DNA of 64,000 bases, taken from NCBI RefSeq assembly GCF_020169415.1, contig NZ_JAIULG010000023.1:1-64000 (forward strand), in the 5' to 3' direction. A program made the translations under genes and the position numbers. Below the pieces are notes generated by a model, which saw only the letters and a program-made list of their open reading frames with translations, did not search any database and was not told where the DNA came from. Origin of the DNA: Tsukamurella sp. M9C (GTDB lineage: Bacteria > Actinomycetota > Actinomycetes > Mycobacteriales > Mycobacteriaceae). This document shows, piece by piece, positions 1 through 9,768 of the stretch. The number at the start of each line of letters is the position of its first letter. Within the stretch, counting starts at the first letter, position 1.

Positions 1-1
1 C

Positions 2-1402
2 GCCGAGCCCGAGCCGGCCCCCGCGGCCGCCGCTCCGGCCGAGCCCGCCGCTCCTGCGGCTCCGGCCGCCCCCGCGGCGCCGGCGGCTCCGGCCGCGCCC
101 GCGTCGGGCACCGAGGTGACGATGCCCGAGCTGGGCGAGTCCGTCACCGAGGGCACCGTCACCCGCTGGCTCAAGAACGTCGGCGACGAGATCGCCGTCG
201 ACGAGCCGCTGCTCGAGGTCTCCACGGACAAGGTCGACACCGAGATCCCCTCGCCCGTCGCCGGCACGCTGCTGGAGATCAAGGCGAACGAGGACGACGT
301 CATCGCCGTGGGTGGCGTGCTCGCCGTCGTGGGTTCCGGCGCCCCCGCGGCACCGGCCGCGCCGACCCCTACTCCTGCTGCGGCCGCTCCCGCGGCCCCG
401 GCTGCTCCGGCCGCGCCCGCGGCGCCCGCCGCGCCGGCCGCGTCGTCGTCGGATTCGACGCCGTACGTCACCCCGCTGGTGCGCAAGCTGGCCGCGGAGA
501 ACAACGTGGACCTGAACGCGGTCAAGGGCACCGGCGTCGGTGGCCGCATCCGCAAGCAGGACGTGCTCGCCGCGGCCGAGGCCGCCAAGGCCCCCGCTCC
601 GGCGGCGGCTGCCGCCCCCGCGGCCGCCGCGGCTCCGGCACCGTCGGCCCCGAAGGGCGCCCGCCCCGAGCTGGCGGCGCTCCGCGGCACCTCGCAGAAG
701 ACCAACCGCATCCGCCAGATCACGGCGAAGGTCACCCGGGAGTCGCTGCAGGGTTCCGCGCAGCTCACCCAGGTCTTCGAGGTCGACTTCTCCAAGATCG
801 TGGCGCTGCGCGCGCAGGCCAAGGCCGCGTTCAAGGCGAACGAGGGCGTCAACCTCACCTACCTGCCCTTCATCGCCAAGGCGGTCATCGAGGCGCTCAA
901 GGTGCACCCGAACGTCAACGCGTCGATCAGCGACGATTTCAAGGAGATCACCTACCACGGTGTGGTGAACCTGGGCATCGCCGTCGACACCCCGCAGGGC
1001 CTGCTCTCGCCGGTGATCAAGAACGCCGACGACCTGTCGCTGGCCGGCCTGGCCCGCGCGATCGTCGACCTCGCCGAGCGCACCCGCAACAGCGGCCTCA
1101 AGCCCGACGAGCTGTCCGGCGGCACGTTCACCATCACCAACATCGGCAGCGAGGGCGCGCTCTTCGACACCCCGATCCTGGTTCCGCCGCAGGCGGCGAT
1201 GCTGGGCACCGGCGCGATCGTCAAGCGCCCGGTGGTGGTCAAGGACGCCGCGGGCACCGAGTCCATCGGCATCCACCCGATGGCGTTCCTCCCGCTGACC
1301 TACGACCACCGCCTCATCGACGGTGCCGACGCGGGCCGCTTCCTCACCACGGTCAAGCACCGTCTCGAGGAGGGCGCGTTCGAGGCCGACCTGGGCCTCT
1401 GA
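2..1402 (+). CDS. sucB: Dihydrolipoamide acyltransferase (E2 component), 5'-truncated by window edge
   Basis: This is the E2 core of a 2-oxoacid dehydrogenase complex, which carries acyl groups on a lipoyl arm and passes them to CoA. The frame is open from base 2, so the true start lies outside the window; an internal GTG at 116 is not the start. Visible parts are an Ala/Pro/Glu-rich linker (2-115), a lipoyl domain with the lipoylated Lys in the STDKVDTE motif (Lys codon 230-232), a second Ala/Pro linker, a peripheral subunit-binding domain (about 463-567), another linker, and the catalytic domain ending with the DHRLIDG signature (catalytic His codon 1307-1309). A linker preceding the visible lipoyl domain suggests at least one more lipoyl domain upstream. 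The position matches M. tuberculosis dlaT (Rv2215). Its lipoyl group depends on lipB and lipA nearby. Whether it serves PDH, OGDH or both cannot be read from sequence. Confidence 0.95.
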   Translation, partial: AEPEPAPAAAAPAEPAAPAAPAAPAAPAAPAAPASGTEVTMPELGESVTEGTVTRWLKNVGDEIAVDEPLLEVSTDKVDTEIPSPVAGTLLEIKANEDDVIAVGGVLAVVGSGAPAAPAAPTPTPAAAAPAAPAAPAAPAAPAAPAASSSDSTPYVTPLVRKLAAENNVDLNAVKGTGVGGRIRKQDVLAAAEAAKAPAPAAAAAPAAAAAPAPSAPKGARPELAALRGTSQKTNRIRQITAKVTRESLQGSAQLTQVFEVDFSKIVALRAQAKAAFKANEGVNLTYLPFIAKAVIEALKVHPNVNASISDDFKEITYHGVVNLGIAVDTPQGLLSPVIKNADDLSLAGLARAIVDLAERTRNSGLKPDELSGGTFTITNIGSEGALFDTPILVPPQAAMLGTGAIVKRPVVVKDAAGTESIGIHPMAFLPLTYDHRLIDGADAGRFLTTVKHRLEEGAFEADLGL

Positions 1403-1419
1403 CCCCACACCCCGGACTC

Positions 1420-2328
1420 ATGGAACGACGGGTCGCCCTCGCCGGATCGTCGGGGCTCATCGGCACTGCGGTGTCGCGAGCGCTGGCGCGGCGGGGCGAC
1501 ACCGTCGTTCCGCTCGTTCGGGGGGAGTCCGCGCGCGGACTCCCCTGGGATCCGGCGCGCGGCGAGGTCCCCGATCTCGCCGGCTTCGACGCGGTGGTCG
1601 TGCTCAACGGCTCTCCCCTCGCGGGGCGCCGGTGGACCGGCGCGGTCAAGCAGCAGCTGCGCGACTCCCGGATCGAGGCGTCCGCCGCGCTCGCCGACGC
1701 CGCCGCCCGCGGAGGCGTCCCGGTGTTCCTGGGCGCGAGCGCGATCGGTGTCTACGGCGACGCGGGCGAGACGGAGTGCGTCGACGGTCCCTCCGGCACC
1801 CCGCCGGGTTCGGGCTTCCTCGCGAGCCTGTGCGTCGAATGGGAGGCGGCCGCGGCTCCCGCCCGCGCCGCCGGGGTCACGGTGGCGCACCTGCGCTTCG
1901 GGCACGTCCTCTCCGCAGCGGGCGGCCTCCTGCCGGTACTGCGCCGCGTCTACCGGCTCGGGCTGGGCGGCCGCCTCGGCAGCGGGCATCAGTGGATGTC
2001 GTGGGTCTCGCGCGACGACGCCGCCCGCGCGGTCCTGCACGTGCTCGACGGTGCCCTCGCCGGCACGGTCTCCGGGCCCGTCAACGTCGTCGCGCCGGCA
2101 CCCGTGCGGCAGCAGGCCTTCAGCGAGGCCCTGGGCCGCGAGGTGCACCGCCCGGCCCGCTGGGTGGTACCGCGGATCGCCCTGCGCGCCGCCGTCGGAG
2201 AGATCGCCGACGAGGGCCTGCTCACGTCGCAGCGCGCCGTCCCGCGCGTGCTCCACGAGAGCGGATTCCGGTTCGCGCACACCACACTTCCCGCCGCACT
2301 CGCCGCGGCCATGGCGGACGAGGCGTAG
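1420..2328 (+). CDS. TIGR01777-family NAD(P)-binding epimerase-like protein
   Basis: A 302-residue protein of the atypical SDR family TIGR01777. The N-terminus holds the Rossmann nucleotide-binding motif GSSGLIG (residues 9-15), followed by an extended-SDR body (GSSAIGVYG-like segment in mid protein) and a C-terminal DUF1731-type tail rich in Arg and Ala. The ATG lies 17 nt after the E2 stop codon and lipB starts 10 nt after its end, so the three genes look co-transcribed. The M. tuberculosis orthologue by position is Rv2216. Family members are called nucleoside-diphosphate-sugar epimerases by similarity, but no substrate is established and none can be inferred from this sequence. Conserved linkage with lipoate genes hints at a link to that pathway without proving it. 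Confidence 0.88.
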   Translation: MERRVALAGSSGLIGTAVSRALARRGDTVVPLVRGESARGLPWDPARGEVPDLAGFDAVVVLNGSPLAGRRWTGAVKQQLRDSRIEASAALADAAARGGVPVFLGASAIGVYGDAGETECVDGPSGTPPGSGFLASLCVEWEAAAAPARAAGVTVAHLRFGHVLSAAGGLLPVLRRVYRLGLGGRLGSGHQWMSWVSRDDAARAVLHVLDGALAGTVSGPVNVVAPAPVRQQAFSEALGREVHRPARWVVPRIALRAAVGEIADEGLLTSQRAVPRVLHESGFRFAHTTLPAALAAAMADEA

Positions 2329-2338
2329 CGTCGAGGGC

Positions 2339-3040
2339 ATGCCCGCACGCTCCGCCCGCGCCGATTCCGCCCCGATCGTGGTCGAGGACCTCGGCACCAT
2401 CGGTTACCAGGAGGCCTTCGACCTCCAGCACGACCTCGCGAACCAGCGCGCCGACGGCGCCATCGGCGACCGGTTGCTCCTCCTCGAGCACCCGCCCACC
2501 TTCACCGCGGGCAAGCGCACCGAGCCGCAGGACCTGCCGACGGACGGCAGCACCGTCATCGACGTCGACCGCGGCGGCAAGATCACCTGGCACGGCCCGG
2601 GGCAGCTCGTCGGCTACCCGATCATCAAGCTCGGCTCCGCGATGGACGTGGTCGACTACGTGCGCCGGATCGAGCAGGCCCTCATCGAGGTCTGCCGCGG
2701 CCTCGGGCTCACCGTCGGCCGGGTCGAGGGTCGCTCGGGCGTCTGGTTCCCCGCCGACGGTGCGCGGCCCGAGCGCAAGGTGGCCGCCATCGGCATCCGG
2801 GTGGCGCGCGGCGTCACCCTGCACGGCTTCGCACTCAACTGCGACAACACGCTCGGCGGCTTCGACGCGATCATCCCCTGCGGCATCCCCGACGCGGGCG
2901 TGACCACGCTGAGCTCCGAGCTCGGCCGCGACGTCACCGTCGGCGAGGTGCGCGACGCCGTCGTCGACGCGGTCCAGCGCGCGCTCGACGGCGACCTCCC
3001 CGTCACCGACGAGGCCCTGCACGCCGCCGATCACGCCTGA
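2339..3040 (+). CDS. lipB: Octanoyltransferase LipB
   Basis: LipB moves the octanoyl group from octanoyl-ACP to the lipoyl domains of E2 proteins and the glycine cleavage H protein in the cytosol. The 233-residue product has the [17 protein letters not shown] segment typical of the family, the catalytic Lys147 in KVAAIGIRV and the catalytic Cys181 in IIPCGI, matching the Lys/Cys dyad of M. tuberculosis LipB. The ATG at 2339 lies 10 nt after the preceding stop codon; longer in-frame openings upstream overlap the epimerase gene and encode no family sequence. Its last 10 bases overlap the end of the convergent HxlR gene. Unlike in M. tuberculosis, lipA is not the next gene but sits 4.9 kb away behind a three-gene insertion. 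Confidence 0.96.
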   Translation: MPARSARADSAPIVVEDLGTIGYQEAFDLQHDLANQRADGAIGDRLLLLEHPPTFTAGKRTEPQDLPTDGSTVIDVDRGGKITWHGPGQLVGYPIIKLGSAMDVVDYVRRIEQALIEVCRGLGLTVGRVEGRSGVWFPADGARPERKVAAIGIRVARGVTLHGFALNCDNTLGGFDAIIPCGIPDAGVTTLSSELGRDVTVGEVRDAVVDAVQRALDGDLPVTDEALHAADHA

Positions 3041-3414
3041 TCGGCCGGGTCCTCCTCCACGCCGTCCCGGACGCCCTTCGCCCACGTCTTGGCCCACAGT
3101 TCGAGCGGCCCCAGGGCGATGAGCAGGGCCTTGCCCTGATAGCTGAGGCGGTAGGCACCGTCGGACGTCTGCGTCACGATGTGCGCCGCCGTGAGTTCCG
3201 AGAGGCGCTGCGAGAGCGTGCTCGACGAGATGCCCTCGATCTCGGTGCGCAGGTCGGAGAACCGCGACTTCCCGAAGCGCAGCTCCCACACGATCCGCAG
3301 GGCCCACCGTCGCCCGAACAGGTCGAGTGCGGCCATCATCGGCCGCCCGGTGTCCGACCCGCGGACCGGCCGCCCGGGTAGCGGGCGATCGACGTCCCCG
3401 TCGTTGTGACTCAT
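3031..3414 (-). CDS. HxlR-family winged-helix transcriptional regulator
   Basis: A 127-residue winged-helix protein of the HxlR/MarR-like family. The core runs from the [20 protein letters not shown] helix through the [18 protein letters not shown] recognition region and the wing ending in [10 protein letters not shown]. Most HxlR proteins have a conserved Cys just before the first helix; none is seen here, so thiol sensing of the HypR type is unlikely. The ATG at 3414 is preferred because GGGGAG stands 5 nt upstream; an in-frame ATG 12 codons earlier lacks such a site. It is divergent from the MMPL transporter gene, the usual arrangement for a local repressor or activator of an exporter, so it probably controls that gene. 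Ligand unknown. Confidence 0.87.
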   Translation of the reverse strand: MSHNDGDVDRPLPGRPVRGSDTGRPMMAALDLFGRRWALRIVWELRFGKSRFSDLRTEIEGISSSTLSQRLSELTAAHIVTQTSDGAYRLSYQGKALLIALGPLELWAKTWAKGVRDGVEEDPADQA

Positions 3415-3552
3415 GTCACTCCCCCTGCCGCTCTGCGTCGGAACCCACATCGAGACGCTCTAGGCGAGCCTCGTCGATAGAGATACGGTTCACACCTATC
3501 AGTCTAGTTCGATTTTTGGACCAGGGCCGGATCCCCTCCGGCGGACCGGAAG

Positions 3553-6500
3553 GTGACCGTGATCGACGCCCATAGTAATTCCGCAGCGAAGCAGCCCTTC
3601 TTCGCGCGGCTCGGCCGGCTCTGCGTGCGGTACGCGGCCTGGATCCTGCTGTTCTGGGTCGCCGTCGCCGGCGTCCTCAACGTCGCGGTGCCGCAGCTCG
3701 AGGTCACCGTCCACAAGCACTCCGCGCCGTTCATCCCGGGCGACCTGCCCGGCGTCGACGGGCTGCGCGCCATGGCCGAGGAGTTCGGCACCCCGTCGTC
3801 GACGGCGCAGGGCAACGTCATCGTCGCCGCCGAGGGGAAGATCGGCCCCGAGCAGGAGCAGTACTACCGCGCCCTCACCGCCGCGCTCGAGGCCGACAAG
3901 GAGCACGTCGCCTACGTCATCGACACCTTCGGCAAGCCCGCGGCCCGCGAGGTGGGTCTGAGCCCCGACGGCAAGGCGATCAACCTGCTCGTCGCCGAGG
4001 TGGGCGACATCGGCTCCACCCGAGCGCAATCGAGCACCGAGGCGATCCGCGCCACGATCCGCTCGATCCCCGCGCCGGCGGGTACCACCGTGGAGTTCAC
4101 GGGCACCGCGCCGACCCTCTCGGACCTGTTCACCGCGATCGACGCGTCGCTGCTGGTGATCACCGCGGTCTCGGTGGTGCTGATCATGGCGCTCCTGCTC
4201 ATCACCTACCGCTCGATCGGCGCGGCGATGGTGCCGCTGTTGACCATCGGGCTCTCGCTCGCCGTCTCGCGGCCCATCGTCTCGCTGCTGGGCGAGCACG
4301 AGGTGATCCCCGTGTCCAACTTCTCCATCGCGATCATGACGGCCATGGTGCTCGGCGCCGCCACCGACTACGCGATCTTCGCCGTCGCGGGGTACCACGA
4401 GGCGCGCCGCGCCGGAATCCCGTCCGACGAGGCCGCGGTCGCCGCGTCGACGCGGGTGGGACGCATCATCGTCGCCTCCGCGCTCACCATCGCCGTGGCG
4501 AGCGGCGCCATGATCTTCTGCAAGGTCGGCATCTTCGTCACCGCCGGCCTGCCCACGACGATCTCCATCATCGTCACCTGCCTCATCGCCCTGACCCTGC
4601 CGCCCGCGCTGCTGCGCTACCTCGGCGCGCGCGGCTGGGTGGAGCCGCGGCCCGGCACCGAGAAGCGCTGGCGTCGCACCGGCGCGCGGGTGATGCGCCG
4701 CGCCGTGCCGCTCTCGGCCGCAGCGCTCGTGGTGCTGCTCGCCGCCGCGGCGGTGCTCCCCAGCATGGTGATCGGCTTCGACGAGAACCGGATGCAGCTG
4801 CGGGCCACGGACTCCCGCAACGGCTACGAGACGGTGCAGGAACACTGGGGCGTCAACGAAGCGGTGCCGGAGTTCCTGCTCATCCGCGCCGATCACGACA
4901 TGCGCAACACCCACGACCTGGCGGCGCTCGAGGCCATCGCGATCGGGGTGTCGAACCTGCCGCAGGTGGCCTACGTCCGGTCGATCACCCGGCCCGACGG
5001 GAAGCCGATCCCCGAGTCCGCGGTCGGCTATCAGACGCAGCAGGTGGCGAACGGCCTCGGCGACGCCAACCGGCAGCTCATTCAGGCCTCGCCGCAGCTC
5101 AAGGCGCTCGCCTCCGGTGTCGATCAGCTCAACGCCGGCGCGAGCGAGGCGTCCCGTCGGGTCCCCGAGCTCGTCGCCGGCACGCAGCGCGTGACCGGAC
5201 TGGCGTCGGGCGTGCTCGACGCGCTGACCTCCGCCCAGCAGGCGCTGGCGACCGCGAGCGGCGGCACCGTCGACGTGAACGCCGCGACCGCCCTACTCCG
5301 CAGCGCCGTCTCAACCCTGACCACGGCCGCCGACGCCGTCCGGACCGCGCAACGGCAGAACGCCGGGATCGGCGAGGTGTTCGGCCCGCTCGTGGGCCCG
5401 GCCTCCCCCGCCTGCGCCGCCGACGCGAACTGCACCGCCGCGCGCCGGGCCTTCGCCGAGCTCGACCGCGCCACGTCCGGGCGGGCATCGACGGCGGTGC
5501 GCGCGGCCACCGTCGTGCTGCCCGCGGGCACCACTGATCGCGCCGCGACCGCGCTCGCGCAGGCCGACGACGCGCTGGCCCGACTGCAGGGGCTGCTCAC
5601 CGGTCTCGGCGGGCTCAGCCCGGAACAGGTGAAGGGAAAGCTCGCCGAGCTCAATGCGGGCGTCACCCAGCTCTCCACCGGCCTCACGCAGCTCAGCACG
5701 GGCCTCGGGCAGGTCAAGACCGGCACCGATCAGGTGGTGGAGATGACGGGCCGCCTGCAGGCCGGCCTCGGCACCGCCACCGACTACCTCACCGGGCTCA
5801 GCGCCGGCACCACCGACGGCCCGGGCCGCGGCTTCTACCTGCCCGCGCAGGGGCTGCAGTCGGACCGCTTCGTCGACGGCTCGCGAGTGCTCATGTCGCC
5901 GGACGGCCGGTCCGCCCGCATGCTCGTGGTGTGGGGCATCAACCCGTACTCGGACGAGGCGTTGAACACCTCCGCGTCGATCCCCGACGCCGCGCGCGCC
6001 GCGGCGAAGGGCACGGTGCTCGAACCCGCCACGATGGACGGCTTCGGCCTGGCGTCGATATCGGCGCAGATGCGCGAGCAGGTGCTGCGCGACTTCCTGC
6101 TCTTCGGCCTGGTCGCCGTGATCGGCGTCTTCCTCGTGCTGCTGGTGCTGCTCCGCGCGGTGATCGCGGCGGCGCTCATGGTCGCCACCGTGGTGCTGTC
6201 CTTCGCCGCCGCGGCGGGCGCATCGGTGCTCCTCTGGCAGCACGGGCTGGGCATCCCCGTCGACTGGTCGGTACTGCCGATCGCCTTCATGGCGCTGGTC
6301 GCGGTGGGCGCCGACTACAGCATGCTGTTCGCGGACCGCATCCGCGAGGAGGCCGCCGGGGATTCGACGGTGCGCGGCGTGCTCCGCGCGTTCGGCACCA
6401 CGGGCAGCGTGATCACCACCGCCGGGCTGGTCTTCGCGATCACGATGTTCGCGCTGATGAGCGGCAGCGTGATCAACCTGCTGCAGATCGGCTCGACGAT

Positions 6501-6603
6501 CGGCATCGGCCTCCTGATCGACATCGTGGTGGTGCGCACCGTCTTCGTGCCCGCGGCGATCACCGCGCTCGGCGACCGGGTGTGGTGGCCGTCGAAGCCC
6601 TGA
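3553..6603 (+). CDS. MMPL/RND-family transporter
   Basis: A 1016-residue inner-membrane protein of the MMPL subfamily of RND transporters, which export lipids, siderophores or drugs using the proton gradient. The order is TM1 (about residues 28-48), first periplasmic domain, TM2-6 (about 190-355), TM7 (about 384-408), a long second periplasmic domain with heptad-rich sequence around 510-750 (LSTGLTQLSTGLGQVKTG-like repeats), and TM8-12 (about 846-1005). The two Asp-Tyr pairs of the proton relay are present at D272-Y273 and D921-Y922, as in MmpL3. The extended coiled-coil second domain resembles MmpL4/MmpL5-type proteins, but no MmpS partner is adjacent. GTG at 3553 is chosen because AGG-rich sequence precedes it; a GTG two codons on is also possible. 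The HxlR gene upstream is a likely regulator. Substrate unknown. Confidence 0.92.
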   Translation: MTVIDAHSNSAAKQPFFARLGRLCVRYAAWILLFWVAVAGVLNVAVPQLEVTVHKHSAPFIPGDLPGVDGLRAMAEEFGTPSSTAQGNVIVAAEGKIGPEQEQYYRALTAALEADKEHVAYVIDTFGKPAAREVGLSPDGKAINLLVAEVGDIGSTRAQSSTEAIRATIRSIPAPAGTTVEFTGTAPTLSDLFTAIDASLLVITAVSVVLIMALLLITYRSIGAAMVPLLTIGLSLAVSRPIVSLLGEHEVIPVSNFSIAIMTAMVLGAATDYAIFAVAGYHEARRAGIPSDEAAVAASTRVGRIIVASALTIAVASGAMIFCKVGIFVTAGLPTTISIIVTCLIALTLPPALLRYLGARGWVEPRPGTEKRWRRTGARVMRRAVPLSAAALVVLLAAAAVLPSMVIGFDENRMQLRATDSRNGYETVQEHWGVNEAVPEFLLIRADHDMRNTHDLAALEAIAIGVSNLPQVAYVRSITRPDGKPIPESAVGYQTQQVANGLGDANRQLIQASPQLKALASGVDQLNAGASEASRRVPELVAGTQRVTGLASGVLDALTSAQQALATASGGTVDVNAATALLRSAVSTLTTAADAVRTAQRQNAGIGEVFGPLVGPASPACAADANCTAARRAFAELDRATSGRASTAVRAATVVLPAGTTDRAATALAQADDALARLQGLLTGLGGLSPEQVKGKLAELNAGVTQLSTGLTQLSTGLGQVKTGTDQVVEMTGRLQAGLGTATDYLTGLSAGTTDGPGRGFYLPAQGLQSDRFVDGSRVLMSPDGRSARMLVVWGINPYSDEALNTSASIPDAARAAAKGTVLEPATMDGFGLASISAQMREQVLRDFLLFGLVAVIGVFLVLLVLLRAVIAAALMVATVVLSFAAAAGASVLLWQHGLGIPVDWSVLPIAFMALVAVGADYSMLFADRIREEAAGDSTVRGVLRAFGTTGSVITTAGLVFAITMFALMSGSVINLLQIGSTIGIGLLIDIVVVRTVFVPAAITALGDRVWWPSKP

Positions 6604-6637
6604 CCGGCCCTGCCCGCGCCCGCTACCCGCGGGCCGG
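6604..6637. terminator. Hairpin between convergent MMPL and MFS genes
   Basis: A 6-bp stem, CCCGCG (6613-6618) with CGCGGG (6628-6633), is extended by an outer CCGG/CCGG pairing (6604-6607 with 6634-6637). It sits exactly where the two convergent genes end and overlaps the MFS stop codon. There is no U tract, as is common in actinobacteria, so the terminator role is inferred from position. Confidence 0.35.
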
Positions 6638-7804
6638 GGCGGTGCCGAGACGGACGGACGCGAAGCACAGGAGCGCGGCCGCCACGGCGAACGCGGTCGC
6701 CGTGGCGGCGAACCACGGGCCGCCCACCGCGAGCGCGCCCAGCACCGACGTGCCGGTCGCGACCCCGGCGTTCGTGCACGCGTTGTTCCAGCCGAGCACT
6801 GCGGCGCGGTTGTCGGGGTCGGCGGACGACAGGTAGGTCTGCTGCGCGGAGAAGAAGGCGCCGCCGCCCGCACACCAGACCGCCACGGCCGCGATCACCA
6901 CCGCCGGGACGGTCGCCGTGGTGGCCGTCGCGACCCCCGCGGCGACGACCAGCGCCGCGCCGGCGGGCACCCACGCCGGGTGCACGCCGCGCCGGGCCAG
7001 CCGGTCGACGAGCACGCCGGTGGTGACGGACCCGGCCATCGAGCCGATCCCGACCACGAGGCCCACCAGGCCGAGGGCGGTGAGGCCGTAGCCGAACCGC
7101 TGGGAGAGGAGGACGCCGACGTAGGTGTAGGCGCCGAGCCGCCCGGCCTGGAGCAGCAGCGACGACGAGAAGGCCAGCGCGATCCGCCGATCGCGCCAGG
7201 GGGCGAACAGGCCGCCCCGGTCGGGCCCGGGAGCGGACGGGCCCGCGGACGGCAGGCGCAGGGCCGTCACCGCGGCCACCGCCAGCATCGGCACACCGAT
7301 CAGCAGGTACGGCGCGCGCCACCCGAGCCCCGTCGCCAGGAGTGCGCCCAGCGGGACGCCCAGCACCTGGCCGCCGGCGTACGCGGCGGCGCCCAGCGAG
7401 ACCGCGCGGCCGCGCTGCGCGGGCGCGGCGTACTCGGCGAGGTACGCCCAGATCGACGGTGCGCCGAGGGCCGCGCCGAGGCCGGAGAGGGCGCGGGCCG
7501 CGACGAGCAGCTCCAGCGAGGGCGCGAGATAGCTGAGGACGTCCGCCACGGCGAAGACCGCCATCCCGGCGGCGATCGCGTGCCGCCGCGCGAGCCGGTC
7601 CGAGAGCCGGCCGAAGAGGGGCCCGGTGACGGCGTAGCAGAGGACGTAGGCGGTGACGACGTTGCCCGCAGCGCCGGTCGACGCGTCGAAGGCGCGCGCG
7701 ATGTCGGGCAGCAGCGGCGCGACGAGGTTCATCTCGGCGCCCATGAGGAAGAACACCAGGTAGAGCACGACGAACGTGCCCCACGGGGTCCGCCCCTGCG
7801 CCAT
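6623..7804 (-). CDS. Major facilitator superfamily transporter, DHA1-like
   Basis: A 393-residue polytopic membrane protein with twelve predicted hydrophobic segments and the MFS loop 2-3 motif (GRLSDRLARRHAIAAG). The N-terminal segment MGAEMNLVAPLLPDIARAF is typical of the DHA1/arabinose-efflux type of drug and metabolite exporters. The ATG at 7804 is preceded by AGGAGG at a spacing of 6 to 7 nt; upstream in-frame sequence to 8098 is Arg-rich antisense of lipA and is not coding. It is divergent from lipA and convergent with the MMPL gene. Together with the MMPL and HxlR genes it makes a transport cassette placed between lipB and lipA. Substrate cannot be assigned. Confidence 0.9.
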   Translation of the reverse strand: MAQGRTPWGTFVVLYLVFFLMGAEMNLVAPLLPDIARAFDASTGAAGNVVTAYVLCYAVTGPLFGRLSDRLARRHAIAAGMAVFAVADVLSYLAPSLELLVAARALSGLGAALGAPSIWAYLAEYAAPAQRGRAVSLGAAAYAGGQVLGVPLGALLATGLGWRAPYLLIGVPMLAVAAVTALRLPSAGPSAPGPDRGGLFAPWRDRRIALAFSSSLLLQAGRLGAYTYVGVLLSQRFGYGLTALGLVGLVVGIGSMAGSVTTGVLVDRLARRGVHPAWVPAGAALVVAAGVATATTATVPAVVIAAVAVWCAGGGAFFSAQQTYLSSADPDNRAAVLGWNNACTNAGVATGTSVLGALAVGGPWFAATATAFAVAAALLCFASVRLGTAPARG

Positions 7805-7901
7805 CGCCGCACCTCCTGCCCGAGTCAGATTAGATGATCGAACAATCGAGGTCGACGGGGCGTGACCCGCGCCACCGTCGGGCGGCGGGGCCGGGCGTAG
7901 C

Positions 7902-8930
7902 ATGGACCGAGTGAGTACCCCGGAGAACCCCCGCAAGCTACTCCGCCTCGAGGTCCGTAACGCACAGACCCCGATCGAGCGCAAGCCGAACTGGATCCGC
8001 ACGCGCGCGAAGATGGGCCCTGAATTCACCGAGCTCAAGGGCCTCGTCAAGCGTGAGGGCCTCCACACGGTGTGCGAGGAGGCGGGCTGCCCCAACATCT
8101 ACGAGTGCTGGGAGGACCGCGAGGCCACCTTCCTCATCGGCGGTGAGCAGTGCACCCGCCGGTGCGACTTCTGCCAGATCGACACGGGCAAGCCCGCGGA
8201 GCTGGACCGGGACGAGCCGCGCCGCGTCGCCGAGTCGGTGCAGGCGATGGGCCTGCGCTACTCCACCATCACGGGCGTCGCCCGCGACGACCTGCCCGAC
8301 GAGGGCGTCTGGCTGTACGCCGAGACGGTGCGCCAGATCCACAAGCTGAACCCCAACACGGGCGTCGAGAACCTGATCCCCGACTTCCACGCCAAGCCGG
8401 AGCTGCTGGCGGAGGTCTTCGAGTCGCGCCCCGAGGTGCTGGCCCACAACCTGGAGACGGTGCCGCGCATCTTCAAGCGCATCCGCCCGGCGTTCCGGTA
8501 CGACCGCTCGCTCGACGTGATCCGCCAGGCCCGCGACTTCGGCCTGGTCACCAAGTCGAACCTCATCCTCGGCATGGGCGAGACCCCCGAGGAGGTCACG
8601 GAGGCGATGCGCGACCTGCACGACGCGGGCTGCGACATCATCACCATCACGCAGTACCTGCGCCCGTCGCCGCGGCACCACCCCGTCGAGCGGTGGGTCA
8701 AGCCCGAGGAGTTCGTCGAGCACACCGCCGCCGCCGAGGAGATGGGCTTCGCCGGCGTCATGGCCGGACCGCTGGTGCGCTCGTCGTACCGCGCGGGCAA
8801 GCTCTACGCGAAGGCGATGGCGCACCACGGCCGCCCCATCCCGGAGAACATGGCGCACCTCACGGCCGAGGGTGACGCGGCACAGGAGGCCACCTCGGTG
8901 CTGAGCCGCATGGCCGCCGCCGCGAAGTAG
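7902..8930 (+). CDS. lipA: Lipoyl synthase LipA
   Basis: LipA is a radical-SAM enzyme that inserts two sulfur atoms into protein-bound octanoyl groups. Both iron-sulfur sites are visible: the auxiliary cluster cysteines C58, C63 and C69 ([12 protein letters not shown]) and the radical-SAM motif CTRRCDFC with C84, C88 and C91. The C-terminal [10 protein letters not shown] segment, which supplies the conserved Ser ligand region, is present. Length is 342 residues from ATG 7902; GTG at 7911 is an equally plausible start, giving 339 residues and the usual mycobacterial N-terminus. The DUF4191 gene follows after 18 nt, as in M. tuberculosis Rv2218-Rv2219. It completes the lipoate pathway begun by lipB and serves the E2 protein encoded at the window start. 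Confidence 0.97.
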   Translation: MDRVSTPENPRKLLRLEVRNAQTPIERKPNWIRTRAKMGPEFTELKGLVKREGLHTVCEEAGCPNIYECWEDREATFLIGGEQCTRRCDFCQIDTGKPAELDRDEPRRVAESVQAMGLRYSTITGVARDDLPDEGVWLYAETVRQIHKLNPNTGVENLIPDFHAKPELLAEVFESRPEVLAHNLETVPRIFKRIRPAFRYDRSLDVIRQARDFGLVTKSNLILGMGETPEEVTEAMRDLHDAGCDIITITQYLRPSPRHHPVERWVKPEEFVEHTAAAEEMGFAGVMAGPLVRSSYRAGKLYAKAMAHHGRPIPENMAHLTAEGDAAQEATSVLSRMAAAAK

Positions 8931-8948
8931 AACATTAAGCTGGGAGAC

Positions 8949-9713
8949 ATGGCACAGGACAAGGCAGCCGCCGACAAGCTCAAGGCGCAGAAGGCCGCGG
9001 CGAAGCAGCAGCGACGGGAGAAGTCCCGCCAGAGCCGCAAGCAGATGTGGCAGGCGTTCCAGATGCAGCGCAAGGAGGACAAGGCGCTGCTGCCGATCAT
9101 GATCGGCGTGTTCGTCGGCGCGATCGTGCTGTCGATCGGCCTCGGCCTCCTGATCGGCCAGCCGTGGTGGATGTTCCTCATCCTCGGCGTGCTACTCGGT
9201 GCGCTCGGCGCGTTCATCGTCTTCACCCGCCGCCTCGAGCGCAGCGTGTACAGCAAGAACGAGGGCCAGGTCGGCGCCGCCGGCTGGGCGCTCGACAACA
9301 TGCGCGGCTCGTGGCGCGTGACGCAGGCCGTCGCGCGCACCACCCACGCCGACGCTGTGCACCGCGTGATCGGCAAGCCCGGCGTGATCCTCGTGGCCGA
9401 GGGCAACGAGGGCCGGATCAAGGGCCTGCTCGCGCAGGAGAAGAAGAAGACGGCCCGCGTCGTGGGCCAGACCCCGATCTACGAGTTCACCGTGGGCAAC
9501 GAGGAGGGACAGGTCCCGCTGCGGAAGCTGCAGCGCTCCCTGAACAAGCTCCCGTCGAACATCAACGGCAAGAAGATCGACGAGCTCGAGGGCCGCCTCG
9601 CGGCGCTCTCCACCCGCACGGGTGGCGCGCAGATGCCGCGCGGCCCGCTGCCGCAGGGCGCCAAGATGCGCAGCGTGCAGCGCACCGTCCGGCGCAAGAC
9701 CGGCTCGAACTGA
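8949..9713 (+). CDS. DUF4191 integral membrane protein
   Basis: A 254-residue conserved actinobacterial membrane protein, by order the equivalent of Rv2219. The N-terminus is highly basic and Gln/Lys-rich (residues 1-40), followed by two transmembrane helices (about 47-70 and 74-94, joined by a GQPWW turn) and a cytoplasmic C-terminal domain ending in a basic Arg-rich tail. ATG 8949 is preceded by TGGGAGAC. It is 18 nt from lipA and probably co-transcribed; a strong hairpin follows the stop codon. Function is unknown. The constant linkage with lipA suggests, but does not show, a role in lipoate-linked or membrane metabolism. Confidence 0.88.
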   Translation: MAQDKAAADKLKAQKAAAKQQRREKSRQSRKQMWQAFQMQRKEDKALLPIMIGVFVGAIVLSIGLGLLIGQPWWMFLILGVLLGALGAFIVFTRRLERSVYSKNEGQVGAAGWALDNMRGSWRVTQAVARTTHADAVHRVIGKPGVILVAEGNEGRIKGLLAQEKKKTARVVGQTPIYEFTVGNEEGQVPLRKLQRSLNKLPSNINGKKIDELEGRLAALSTRTGGAQMPRGPLPQGAKMRSVQRTVRRKTGSN

Positions 9714-9720
9714 TCCGCCC

Positions 9721-9748
9721 CTCAGGGCCCGCCACGGCGGGCCCTGAG
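9721..9748. terminator. Intrinsic terminator-like hairpin after the lipA-DUF4191 unit
   Basis: CTCAGGGCCCGCC (9721-9733) is the perfect complement of GGCGGGCCCTGAG (9736-9748). The 13-bp stem follows the DUF4191 stop codon by 7 nt and lies before the convergent RDD gene end, so it can stop transcription from both sides. Confidence 0.75.
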
Positions 9749-9768
9749 TCGTCAGCGGGGCCCGGGAC

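Noticed and set aside
1-460. Repetitive GCC/CCG-rich DNA at the window start
   Set aside because: It encodes the Ala/Pro linkers between E2 domains, a known feature of this protein.
3499-4914. A 471-codon minus-strand frame inside the MMPL gene
   Set aside because: Arg/Gly/His-rich low-information product without start-site support; the opposite strand has clear MMPL helices and Asp-Tyr pairs.
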